Assembly: GCF_030272615.1 (NCBI RefSeq)
Contig: NC_081407.1
Span: forward strand, 374,207,087 to 374,271,086
DNA from: Cryptomeria japonica
Taxonomy: Eukaryota > Streptophyta > Pinopsida > Cupressales > Cupressaceae
Length of the DNA stretch: 64,000 nt
Direction: 5' to 3'
The notes below the pieces were generated by a model. The model was not told where the DNA came from. It did not search any database and saw only the letters and a program-made list of their open reading frames with translations. Numbering within the stretch: position 1 is the stretch's first letter; every line of letters begins with the position of its first letter. The position numbers were made by a program, and so were the translations under genes. Positions 10,680 through 21,153 of the stretch are shown here, piece after piece.

Positions 10680-11960
10680 TTAACTACCTAAAGAGAAAGA
10701 TCTTATCAATAGAAGGCTATAAACAATCTCGAAGAATTGTGTATCTGCAAGAAGAGTTGGATCATGCTAATCGAGTGATTGCACACATGCAAAGACAAAT
10801 GCAAAAGTCTCTGAAAGTTAGAAGAAGGTTGTATGATGATTTGCAGGACTCTCAAGAGCTAGTGGAACAAATTGAGACATCATCTAAGAATAGTATGTCT
10901 GAAGAGACTGAAGAAATGATTGAAGTGTTGAAAGAAAAGAACAAAGCACTGACTGATCAGCTAAAAGTAATGAAAAGAGAACATGAACATTTCAGCACAC
11001 AGATGACTAAAAATCTTGATGCATTGAGGACAGCCGAGGATAAAGTAAGAGATCTAGAAAGTGAAAAACAACAGCTTGCAACATTAGTATCTAAAAAGAA
11101 TGATGAAATCACAAGGTTAACTGGTATTCAACAAAATCTGTCAGATCAATTGGGTTATGCACATCATGAAGCAAATCTGAAAGATGATGAGAATCAAGCA
11201 TTGAAACTTGAAGTATCAAGGTTGACCAATGAACTTGAAATAGAGAATAAATCCAAGGAAACATTGAAGAAGAGTTATGAAGCATCAAATATGTTGGATG
11301 AGCAACTGAATACAAGAAGACCCAACAAAGTTGCAGGACTTGGTTACAAAGGAAGAGACTCTACCGAGAAGGGAATCTGCACTACCGAGAGAGGAGAATC
11401 ATCAAAGCAAACTAGAAATAAGAAGAACATCAAAGGAAAGAAGCCTATTTGCAACTACTGTGGAAATCAAGGTCATACTACCAACATGTGCCAAATTAGA
11501 AAAGGTAACCAACCGAATATCACTAAGTCTAATGGTTATTGTAACAATTGCAATAAATATGGTCACACATCTAACCAATGTAGGACAAAGTCTGTTAGCA
11601 ATTATTAGAAGGCAAAATTCAAAGGGTTTTGTAAAAACTGCAATAGATATGGACATAGTACCGAGAAGTGTTGGTTTAAGCAAAATAACTATATGTGGTC
11701 TACACACTGAGAAAATACTAGAGGCTACCAAACTCACATAGATCCTAACTGACAATATGCTGCAGTACCATGGGATTACAATACAAGGATATGGTGTGAA
11801 TGTTGTAGAAGATATGGACACATAAGTGCCAACTGCTTTATAAGGTTTGGAATGAACAAATGAAGATCATGGAGAAATCCTGGTATGGCATGTTTTCATT
11901 GTCACAAAGTTGGACACTTGGCTGGAGATTGCAAAGATCAACCTAGAGGAGACACTAAAG
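10680..11960 (+). pseudogene. Element A Gag remnant: coiled coil and zinc knuckles
   Basis: An open frame runs to 11608 and continues in other frames. The first 200 or so codons after the primer site are rich in Glu, Lys, Leu and Gln with heptad spacing, a long coiled coil. Then come CCHC zinc knuckles (C-x2-C-x4-H-x4-C): near 11450 (CNYCGNQGHTTNMC), 11540 (CNNCNKYGHTSNQC), 11630 (CKNCNRYGHSTEKC), 11785 and 11885 (CFHCHKVGHLAGDC), the later ones after a stop and a frameshift. Zinc knuckles bind RNA in Gag. The capsid part usual in copia Gag (UBN2-like) is absent: coding-like sequence begins just downstream of the primer site, suggesting an internal deletion. The 371-codon frame starting in the LTR at 10493 is partly an artefact; the true start is not clear. 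Confidence 0.65.
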
Positions 11961-12625
11961 AAATAAAAGGCAAATTACAGATGATTTGGAAAAAGAAGGA
12001 AATAGTGTCAAATGAAGAAAACACCTTACCTACCGAGTTAGGTGCACCTATTCCAAATTAATCGGTAAAGGTATGAAGGGACTACATTCTCTCAAGGTTC
12101 AATCTTAAACAGTTCCTATTTTAGTATGTACTTAATTCAAAATCTGCATAGCTAAGATGTATTAGTAAGTTTGAAATTCTATCAAGTGTTTTGGAGCACT
12201 ATACAAGAAGCCTGTCAAGTCGGTAAATACAGGAAGCCTGTTAAGTCGGTAAATGAAGGAAGTCTGGCTACTTGGTTAAAGCGCAAAAAGGAAAGTAAAT
12301 CGGTTTAGTGGAACCGAGTGCATTTAATGTTTTTGACCTAACCTGCATGGATCTTGATAAGGTATATTGTGTACTTAAAGCATTTATGCGATCATTTTAC
12401 ACTTACCAAGTTTTCAAGAAAGCAGAGCAAGCGATTCCAAGGTGATCAAACCTCCTCCGAAGAAAAATTCAAGGTATTTACATCAATCTCAATGCATTAT
12501 CAAGCTAGTTTACCGATCATATCAATTGAGAATTTATGTTTCATATTTGTTAAGAGGAAAGCGTCTGTCGTTTGAAAGTCTTCAAACCCTAAGGATCTTT
12601 TGTTAGTATTTATCCAGAATCTGCA
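11961..12625 (+). other. Element A interval between Gag remnant and large ORF
   Basis: No clear gene. It includes the tail of the zinc-knuckle region and several copies of tcggtaaa and accgag words that are common across element A. A 73-codon open stretch at 12354-12575 has no recognisable domain. Confidence 0.5.
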
Positions 12626-15600
12626 ATGGCACCTAAGATCCAAGAGCCCATTGTTGTTAAGAATGTTGAAAATACCTCACTGAAATACTCTCTAACTCCC
12701 AAAGTAGCATCTGAACTAGTTGATAAAACTGCATTTTCACTCATTCCGGATAGGGTTTTACTAGTTGAGGATGTCAAGTTCTTCACCAAATGTTGTGTTG
12801 AGGAACTCGGTCATGTTGAAATCAAGGACACATATGATGAACTGTGTACCGATGGGAAATTGGATAGCAAGTATGAACACATTAAAGTCAAGGGATTGAC
12901 CGAAGCCCTAACCTATCCCCTTGTTTTTGAAACCCCAGTGGGTCAAGTTTGTTCTGAGAAGAGTTCATGATGATTTCATGTGGTTAGAGGAGCAACCATT
13001 CAAAATCACCAAGGAAATCATTCATCTGATCACCAGTTACCCTATTTTTGATCATGCCCGAGCTCAGAAAATGATATCACAAAAGGAATTGATCACTTTG
13101 ATCATAGTTGAATCTGATTGTAGAGGATTGAAACTAAACAATGTGATAGATGCAGAGCTAAAGTTTTCCATTAGAGTAATAGGATATTGTTTCTTCCAAT
13201 CGGCAAGGGAAAACAGTGTACCTTGTGCATCAGTCGACTTAGCATATAAAATTGTGAAGAAAGGAATGAAAATTGATCTTTGTGAAGTATTGCTGAAAAA
13301 CCTATTTGAGAATTTGAACACCATCAGGAAGCCGAAGAAGATCAACTCGACGAACACACTAAAGTTTGGATCACTTCTGGTATGCATGTTTTTCTATTTT
13401 GAGAAGTTCTTTCCAACAGTCGGTAAAGTAGTTTGGGAGCTACACCAACCAATCACCCATCAAATCAATGACTTCATCAAACATCTAGGTGATAACTTTA
13501 ATGATATTATGGATGACTATTTCAGTAAGTTTCAAGAAAAGATGCATAATAGGTATAGAATTCCACCCCAGCTAGTGGTGAAATACAAGGATGACATATG
13601 TTTTGAAGTAGACACCGACTACTGCTATGTGAATGTTGTGGAACCGAGAACTCAATCTTTGCCACCTATGGGTTATGAGATTGATTTTGACATCACACAA
13701 CAACAAATAGATGCCTTTCTTACACTACCAAGGCAGAACGTATGAAGAAGTTAAAGAGAAAGTAAAGATGAGCATTGTAGTTCCAAAAGCTACAAGGAAA
13801 GCAACAAAAATGATCAAGGCATTATCGGAGAAATTTGGAGAAGGTTCTTCCTCCACACCTATCAAAGGCACTCTAGTCATCACCGAGGAGGAATCTGAAG
13901 CCCAAGAGGCTGCTATTACATTAAGCACCAAGTTGCCCAAAGGGAAAATTCTGAAAAGAAAGAAAAAGGATACATCAAAGGTATCACTGACTCCCTTAGT
14001 AAAATGCCCAAACACAAGATCATCTACAGTGTCACCGAGTAAGAAACCAAAAACTATTGCTGCTCCAAAGGTAACAAAAACTTATAAGAAATCTACTCGG
14101 AGACTCATTTTGACTAAAGAGTCCAGTGACACAGAGTCTGAAGACGCTAACAAATTTTAGATTGTTAAGAGTACAAAGGAAAATGTACATTTGAAATTTT
14201 TTGTGCCAATCTTAAGCAATATGGTGGATTTGGATCATTCAGATTTGTCAAGTATGAATCCAGATCTCATGATGAAAAGAGACAAATAGAAGAAGCTATC
14301 ATTTGCACACTTTTGAAATTCCGATTGGTCCCATTGGAAGTATCTAATTCTCTTCCAACAGAATTATATTTGCATATTGATAACAGGTGGAAATATGCAA
14401 TGGACTTGGAAAAATAGATTAGAGAAAGAAGTCTAGTACATCTCTTTCCAGACATGTCGGTAGATAAGATCAAAGAAAATCTGAAAAACCTACCACACAA
14501 ATTTCCTTGTCAAGCAAAGAGCCTTAAAATTGATGAATGAACTTTATATTGAAGTGGAGAATGAGACCAAAGAAAGGTGGTCGGAAATCTTTCGAATCAA
14601 GACTGTTGGTGAGCAAGGTGAAGTTGAAATAGTTGATGTCACCGAGCAAGATCCTGATATCACCGAGCAAGACCCTGCTAACACTATACAAATTGATGAA
14701 GATATCATGGACACTGAGGCACTTGGATAGGAAATGATAGAAGGCAATGCATATGCCAAACTGGTATCCAGTGAGTCAATTTTGGAACAAGTTCAGCCCT
14801 ATCCTCCAGTCACTCAGTCTACTTCAACTGAGGCCCCTCAAGACACTAAACAAGGAACAGAGGATCTCAAGTCTACAGAAGGAGAAGCTACTCCTCAGGC
14901 CACTGGGGAACAACCCTCTCAAGCTCCTTCTAACATTGAAAAATGTTACAACTAAGACCCCGCACACCGATTCACCAACGGACTTAGCAGAGGCTAAAGA
15001 AACCAACAAAAGTGTTGCCTCTACCGAGCAACCCACCGAGGATCCACAAGCCTCCCAAGATATTATCTTAGTTCATCTGATGAAATCTAAAGAAAAGAAA
15101 ATGAAGAAGCATAGTTTCAAGTTAGATTTGTCAAAACCAATAGTGTTGCCAAATGTAGACATCTCCAAATTAAAGGGGCAAGCACTCATTGAATTTGGTG
15201 AACTATGCAAAGCCAAAGCCGAACAAGAGAAGCAATTGGCTATTCAAAAGAAAAATAAAATTCTTTAGAAGGTTAAAACACTCTTAACCGATATGCTACC
15301 TGTAGCTACAGTGTCAAAAGATGCAGCCATCCATATTCAGCTAGATGAACTCCTAAATCAAATAGAGACATCTGGAGTAGATGCATCTGAATATTTGAGC
15401 AAATTGAAGGACAAAGAGCTCACTGCAAAAATGATTGAAGAGGTACAGAAAGCTATTGCAATTGGCAAAGTAAAATTTGTCAAATTTATTGCTGAGTTGT
15501 CCCCTCAACTCAAGCAAATTCTTTATTTATTTCAGAAACTCTATACATTCTCTTTATTCATTAAAGATATTAAAAATAAAACTGAAGTGATTGAGAAAGA

Positions 15601-15976
15601 GATCACCGATCTCTCAAATAAGTTGACCACTGAGCCCAATTCTGTTCAGAATTTCTACACAAAGTTACAAAAGCTCATGGCTCAACAATTGGAACTCAGG
15701 AATGAAGAGCACAAAATAAGGATGGACATTATGAATCTTCAAACCTTATTCATTCCACACTTGTCCTCTGTCCAAGAACAGATCAACCGTGCCACCTATT
15801 TATCTACTACACAAGAGGGAAGCACATTAAATGGTTTAATTTCCCTATTAGTTGACATTCAAGCACATAATTCTTTAATGGACAGTGTAAAGGATGCCCT
15901 CTCTATCACACTCAGCGATGCAAGGACAAAGTATAAATCCATTTTTGACCAGTTGCCTCCACCAAATGGTAACTAA
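12626..15976 (+). pseudogene. Element A large ORF, function unknown, frameshifted
   Basis: Coding sequence of about 1,100 codons spread over three frames: 12626-12950, 12921-13745, 13711-14160, 14530-14955 and 14950-15976 (stop at 15266, then continuing). The first part (to about 13700) looks like a globular domain with phrases such as LIPDRVLLVEDVKFF, KITKEIIHLITSYPIF and LCEVLLKNLFENLN, and a hydrophobic run near 13376 (FGSLLVCMFFYFEKFFP). The middle is basic, with KILKRKKKD and Ser/Thr stretches. Next come Glu/Thr/Pro-rich sequence and a C-terminal coiled coil (15560-15760). It occupies the position of extra ORFs such as the env-like ORF of SIRE-type copia elements, but I see no clear signal peptide or transmembrane pair and cannot name the family. 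The stop is followed directly by the purine-repeat array. Confidence 0.6.
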
Positions 15977-15989
15977 GTTTTGATGTTTG

Positions 15990-16095
15990 TAAAAAAGGGG
16001 GAGTATACCGAAAAGTAAGGGGGAGTGTAGTATAAAGGGGGAGTATAGTATTAAAGTAAGGGGGAGTGTAGTATAAAGGGGGAGTATACCGAGTA
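15990..16095 (+). repeat. Array of polypurine-tract-like repeats
   Basis: Five copies of aagggggagt followed by gta or ata within about 100 bp, alternating between two spacer forms (gtaagggggagtgtag and tataaagggggagtatag). They resemble the purine tract used to prime plus-strand DNA, but lie about 300 bp before the 3' LTR, whose own tract aaaaggggaga is at 16369-16379. Confidence 0.85.
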
Positions 16096-16380
16096 GAGTA
16101 TCCATATGCACAATTGTGCACAATTGAATTTGTCAAGGGAGCAGTGAACTGAGTAGAACAACAGTGATAACTGATAGTGATTACAGAATATTGATCACCG
16201 AGCATACAAAATCCGAGTTATGTATAGTATATTGATAAGGGGAGTATATCTAAATATACTATTTCATTGACAAATTTATATACTATCAGTCTAGTCAAAT
16301 TTTGTAAGTATATAGATTTTTGAGTTATAACTTTGAAAGTAGTTTTGTCAAACATCTCAACTAATGTCAAAAGGGGAGAT

Positions 16381-17546
16381 TGTTACTACTTACTAAGTTG
16401 CCATTAGTCTTATGTTCAAAGTTATTCTAGTTAGTTACTACTACCAAATCATTCAGTCGGTAAACACAAAGTAGTCGACAAGCACAGTGCTGTCGGTTAT
16501 AGAAGAAAGTAGTCTCAGAGTGTAGTATACGCTAAACATTCTACCAAGTGATGTTCTATAACTACCAAGCAGCAAAGATGATACACTGAGTTGATATACA
16601 CCGAGTGAAACGTGTTACTAGATTCATTGAACCTGGACACACATATGGAAACGTGTTACAAGATCGAGGAACATAGAATCTTTATCTCATTGGAAATTGC
16701 ACTTATAGATTTTGTATGATTTTGAGGTCATCTATCTAATGAAATATTTTGTATGGTTATTCATTCGATAAATCATGTTTGTAAGATTGAAGCATGAACC
16801 TGATCACCGACATAAGAGATCTATTTATACAACATGAAATAAGGATCAGATACAAGTGCATGTGTAAGAGATAAGGAAGCACATAGTATTGTGACTGTCA
16901 GAGACACAAAGGTCACCGAGAAGGATTTCAGAGTACAGTCAAGGAACAGAGTAAACATAAGGGTTTATCAAGTTAATATATGGATTACCGAGGTATGCTA
17001 TAAGCAAGGTAATATCATTTTGAGCACATAGAATCTGCTATAACATTCCAGATGTAAAGTTGTAGATATTTTGTAAGATTTTGATTGTAATATTTTGAGT
17101 TGTAAGAGAAACCTCTAACAGGGTAAAAGACTCTAACTAAGTCTATAAATTGTAAAGCCTCTAACCAGGTGTAGCATTTAGAATAAGTGTTGTAAAATCC
17201 TTTAGCAAGGTAGATCTAACAGATCTTGATACTCCTAACAGGGTAAGCTATCAAAAATAGCTAAACAGGTAGCTCTAACCGAGCAACCTTTATTATTGCA
17301 GTAGTGAAGTTGTGGGTGTCATCCCCATCGCAGTTTTTTTCTCTAACCAAGAGTTTCTGCGTAACCAAAATATATGTGTTATGGAGTGAATCATGTATGA
17401 TTGTTATTTATTTGTTTTAGCACTATATTATGTTACAACAATATTCAGTTTATGCTTAATAGTAAAGTTATTGTTGAAGAAAAGTTTTGAAGTATTGATT
17501 CACCCCTCCCCTCTCAGTACAGTAGCTTTCCATATTGGGCCTAACA
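16381..17546 (+). repeat. 3' LTR of element A
   Basis: Starts TGTTACTACT right after the purine tract and ends CCTAACA. It matches the 5' LTR over its whole length with scattered substitutions and a short deletion near 16855. No matching 5-bp duplication is found around the element. Confidence 0.92.
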
Positions 17547-18082
17547 AATTTCATCGTCAATTCCAAAACTAGGATTTGACCAAAGGAAAGCCCATATTCC
17601 AAACCTATTTCCCTTTCTTTCTATGTGCAGGAAACAGGTGCATAGTTGTACTTCTATAAATAAGCTTTAGACACATAGACAGAACAGCCCTTTTTGGTGT
17701 GTGAAAAATTTAGAGGATCACGTTGGCACATCACGGTCCCTGCTTTTTCAGGGCATTTTCATAGGACAAATCCAAATCAGCTTATATTAATCAAATATAG
17801 GTGCACGACAAAATCCTGAACCTGTAGCTCAATATTTTCTCAATTTTGTCTTAAGTTTCAGCATGTTACCCTAAATCAACATTTCAACTTACTAAAGAGG
17901 GAAAAACACATCATAATCAATCAATCCACTTAGTATTCAATCCTTATCTGATTTGTGATTGAAACTAGTAGTTTCCTCCCCTCTTTTTAATGTAAAGGAA
18001 ATTCCTCCCCTAAAAGCGAAAATTGATTTGGTGATTTCTCCTTCTATGTTGCAAATTGCCAAATCAAATTTTCCCCTTTACA
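17547..18082 (+). repeat. 3' part of E 5' LTR
   Basis: Matches the E 3' LTR from about 60505 to 60869 (for example catgttaccctaaatcaaca in both) and continues to ccctttaca at 18082, three bases before the primer site. The part upstream of 17547 is replaced by element A and by an overlapping fragment at 9207-9475. Confidence 0.8.
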
Positions 18083-18085
18083 TTT

Positions 18086-18098
18086 TGGTGAACCCGAC
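18086..18098 (+). other. Primer binding site of E
   Basis: tggtgaacccgac starts three bases after the LTR end, with the tgg expected opposite a tRNA CCA end. The same 13 bases follow the TAT 5' LTR (24420-24432). The tRNA that matches it is not one I can name; it is neither the usual initiator-Met nor the Asp type. Confidence 0.75.
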
Positions 18099-18199
18099 TC
18101 CTTACACCTTTAATTCTGATTTTTGTTTTCAGATTTGAGTGTTTATGCAATTTAAAATTCAAATTTTCATTTACAAGTTTGATTTCCATGCAAATTTTG

Positions 18200-18880
18200 A
18201 AAGTTTAGAGGTTAATTTCACTAAAACCCTAATTTTTTATTTCAAAATTGAACTTGTGGTTTGCTTAATTTGGATACATTATTTCGTATCTGAGTTTCTT
18301 CAATTTTGAAATTCAAATATTTCCTTGCAAGTCAAATTTCAAATTCAAATTTTAAAATTAAGTGGTTAAATTTCAAAACCCTAATTTTAAAAATTTTAAA
18401 AATTGGGCTTGTGGGTTGTTTAAATTTTGAATTTCCCTCTTCAAATTTGGTATTAATTCTAATTCAAATTCAAAATTGCAATTTGGATCTAATTTTAATT
18501 TCAAATTTAAATTTTAAAATTAGGTGGTCGATTAAAATTACCCTAATTTTTGAATTTAAATTAATCTTGAGTATTTCCCAATTTTCCATTAATTATTCCA
18601 ATTTTCAAAATTTCAACATTGGCTCTAATTGTAAATTCAAATTTCAAAATTAAGAGGCTCTTTCTACAAGACCCTATTTTTAAATTTCATTTATTGTGGA
18701 TCATTTCAAATTTAAATTTAAAAAATAAGTGGTTAATTACAAGAGCTCTAATTTTTAAATATCAATTCAACATTTCATCTAATTTTAAAATTAAGTGGTT
18801 CTTTTTGCAAGGCCCTAATTTTAAATTTTCCTTTAGATCACTTTTAATTCAATTTTTTTCATAAAAATTAAGAGGTTATT
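18200..18880 (+). repeat. Degenerate leader repeats of E
   Basis: About seven imperfect copies of a motif aaattaagtggtt, then 10-20 variable bases, then ccctaattttaaattt, spaced about 70-120 bp apart. The series resumes after the LINE at 54153-54265. Long open frames on the + strand here (such as 18306-18653) come from the AT-rich repeats and show no domain. Confidence 0.75.
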
Positions 18881-18881
18881 T
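18865..18881. repeat. LINE target-site duplication, left copy
   Basis: aaattaagaggttattt, identical to 54153-54169. It flanks the 3' end of the minus-strand LINE. The E repeat motif continues (tagccctaattttaaattt) only after the right copy, which shows the host sequence was split here. Confidence 0.85.
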
Positions 18882-19000
18882 ATTTATTTATTTATTTAAG
18901 TGTTATCAATAGGGGATAGCTCCCTTACATTCTGTATTCAGATTACATAGAAAGCATAAATAGTCTGGCTACTAATCAACTACTATTCTAGATAACATAA
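18882..19000 (-). other. LINE 3' end and tail
   Basis: On the minus strand the sequence ends in repeated aaat (18882-18898), the simple-repeat tail at which L1-type reverse transcription starts. The remaining bases to 19000 are 3' untranslated sequence. Confidence 0.75.
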
Positions 19001-20150
19001 TGTTAGGCCCAATATGGAAAGCTAATGTACTGAGAGGGGAGGGGTGAATCAGTACTCCAAAACTTTTCACAAATAATAACTTTACTATTATGCATAAACC
19101 AAATAGTGCAGTAACATAAAATAAAGCTAAAACAAATAGATACCAATCATACATGATTCACTCCATTACACATATATTTTGGTTACGCAGAAACTCTTGG
19201 TTAGAGAGAAAAACTGTGGTGGGGATGGCACCCACAACTTCACTACTGCAATAATAAAGATGCTCAGTTAGAGTTACATTTTAGCTATTTCTAATAGCTT
19301 ACCCTATTAGGAGTAACAAGATCTATTAGATCTACCTTGTTAAAGGATTTCACAACACTTAATCTAAATGCTACACCTAGTTAGAGGCTTTACAATTTAT
19401 AGACTTGATTAGAGTCTTTTACCCTATTAGAGGTATCTCTTACAACTTCACAATATTACAATAAAATCATTACAAATATCTGCAACTTTACATCTGAAAT
19501 GTTATAGCAGATTCTATGTGCTTAGAATAAGATTACCTTGCTTATAGCATACCTTGGTAACCCATATAGTAACTCAATAAACTCTTCTATTTACTTTGTT
19601 CTTTGACTGTTCTCTAAAAACCTTCTCGGTGACCTCTATGTCTCTGTAATAGTCTTCTCTCATACATTTTTACATACTTAATTCATGCTGTATAAATAGA
19701 TATCTTATGACGGTGATCTAATTCATTGCTTCAATCTTACAAACATGATTTATTGAATGAATAACCATGCAAATTATTTCATTGGTTAGATGGCCTCAAA
19801 ATCATACACAATCTTCTAGTGCAATTTCCAATGTGATAACTGTTAGATGTGCCTCAATCTTGTAACACGTTTTCATATGTATGTCCAGGTTCAATGTATC
19901 TGGTAACACACTTAACTTAGTGTATATCAACTTGGTGTGTCATCTTTACTGCTCAGTAGTCATAAAAAGATACACGATAGACAGCTCGGTGTATACTGCA
20001 TTCTGTGACAACTTTTCCTTTGTAACCGACTAGACTGTGCATACCAACTTCTCTGTGTATACCGACTGCATGATTCGGTAGTGCTAACCGACTAGAATAT
20101 ATAGTATGACTTTGAATATAAAACTAATGGCAATTTGATAAGTAGTAACA
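19001..20150 (-). repeat. Solo LTR of the element A family
   Basis: Read on the + strand it starts TGTTAGGCCCAATATGG and ends AAGTAGTAACA, the reverse complement of the A-family LTR ends. It is flanked by a perfect 5-bp duplication CATAA (18996-19000 and 20151-20155). No internal sequence, so it is a solo LTR left by recombination between two LTRs. Confidence 0.95.
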
Positions 20151-20155
20151 CATAA

Positions 20156-21150
20156 AAATCACAAACAATCTCTTGCCAATGTCCACCACACAATCGATCA
20201 AAGCCGCATTGAGCCAGTTATCAGTGGATTGTAGAAGTCTCCTGAAGGGCCCCAGATCACAGTTCTTGACACCCACTCAGAACACCTCCCATGCCTCTGT
20301 AATGAAGTTTCTCTTCCTCTCCTGCTCGGCCCTGTCTTCCCTAGCCTCCTTATCCTTAAAGTCAGAATTCTCATCCTGTGGTTCCAGAATATAGCAATTA
20401 GGATTGAAATAATAGTCAAGGATGCATGTCCAACCATCTAAATCCAAGTCCAAAATTGCACTAGCAACTGCCTGCTCATCAACAGATCTCACAAAGCCAT
20501 CTATCATTTGGATACAAGCTTCTTTGGAGTCTAGGGTATCAACCATTGGACACAGAACTGCCTCATAAATGAAGCCAATGCACCAATGCCTCTCACCACC
20601 CAAAATGCCCCTTGCCAATCTCCAAAGTGCATCCCAAGTAAGCTCGTCCGAATGGAAGAGCCTCTAACATTGCTGTTGAGATGACTCTTCCTCACATAGG
20701 CAACTTAATTTGAAATGGTGCATCATTCTCATAGCCACTCCCCACACATTTATCAGAGCTCATTCTATCTAGATATTTATAACCAGGCCATATGAGATTG
20801 AACCAAAATTGGCAAGAATCTTGAATAAGACTTCACAATCTTTCTATTTTCAATTTGCAAGATTCCCATCTTTGTCGAATAGAGAGATCTATCTAAAAAA
20901 AGGAGAAATCTACTTCCCTGTGCTATCCAAATCCATCCTCGGATTCAAAATAACCTTATCTTCTGCCACATTTCCCCAATCGTCACCTCTTTCTCAGTTG
21001 GTGGAACCTATAATGACTTTCAATTGATCTACCAAGGCCAGACTAGATTCAAATCGTGATTTGAAATCCAGACATGTACACTCATTCTGTTAGCCTCTAT
21101 CTGATACCTTCTTTCTTTTTTCTACACGAACCATCATTATCATCCTTTAG
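20156..21150 (-). pseudogene. Coding-like region downstream of LINE ORF2
   Basis: Between the ORF2 stop (21154) and the solo LTR, one minus-strand frame reads as protein with a few stops, including an open stretch of more than 110 codons at 20618-20277. It contains phrases such as DALWRLARGILGGERHWCIG and LDLDGWTCILDYYFNPNCYI, then a charged region (ENSDFKDKEAREDRAEQER). I do not recognise a family. It could be a third LINE ORF, an extension of ORF2, or a captured host exon. It is inside the LINE by position, since the 3' tail and target duplication lie further left. Confidence 0.45.
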
Positions 21151-21153
21151 AAT

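Larger units (their letters stand above)
9476..17546 (+). mobile_element. A: non-autonomous copia-like LTR element
   Basis: Two long direct repeats (9476-10646 and 16381-17546), an initiator-Met type primer site after the first and a purine tract before the second define the element. The interior encodes a coiled coil and several zinc knuckles (10680-11960), then a very large unknown ORF (12626-15976). No protease, integrase, RT or RNase H is seen, so it is non-autonomous. Assignment to copia rests on the primer site, LTR-end style shared with element D, and CCHC knuckles. Its 5' LTR lacks the first few bases seen in the 3' LTR, and the flanks show no target duplication. Confidence 0.8.

Noticed and set aside
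10493-10680. ORF start within the 5' LTR of element A
   Set aside because: The frame passes through LTR end and primer site; the same LTR sequence occurs at 17393 without the downstream ORF.
11402-11821. 139-codon minus-strand ORF
   Set aside because: Shadow of the zinc-knuckle region, which is clearly coding on the + strand.
18306-18864. Overlapping + strand ORFs of 80-115 codons
   Set aside because: AT-rich leader repeats of element E; composition is Phe/Asn/Lys only and no domain is seen.
20277-20618. hAT-transposase fragment
   Set aside because: Only a loose likeness (Y-Y-F-N-P); no catalytic or dimerisation motif can be supported. Kept as unknown coding-like sequence.
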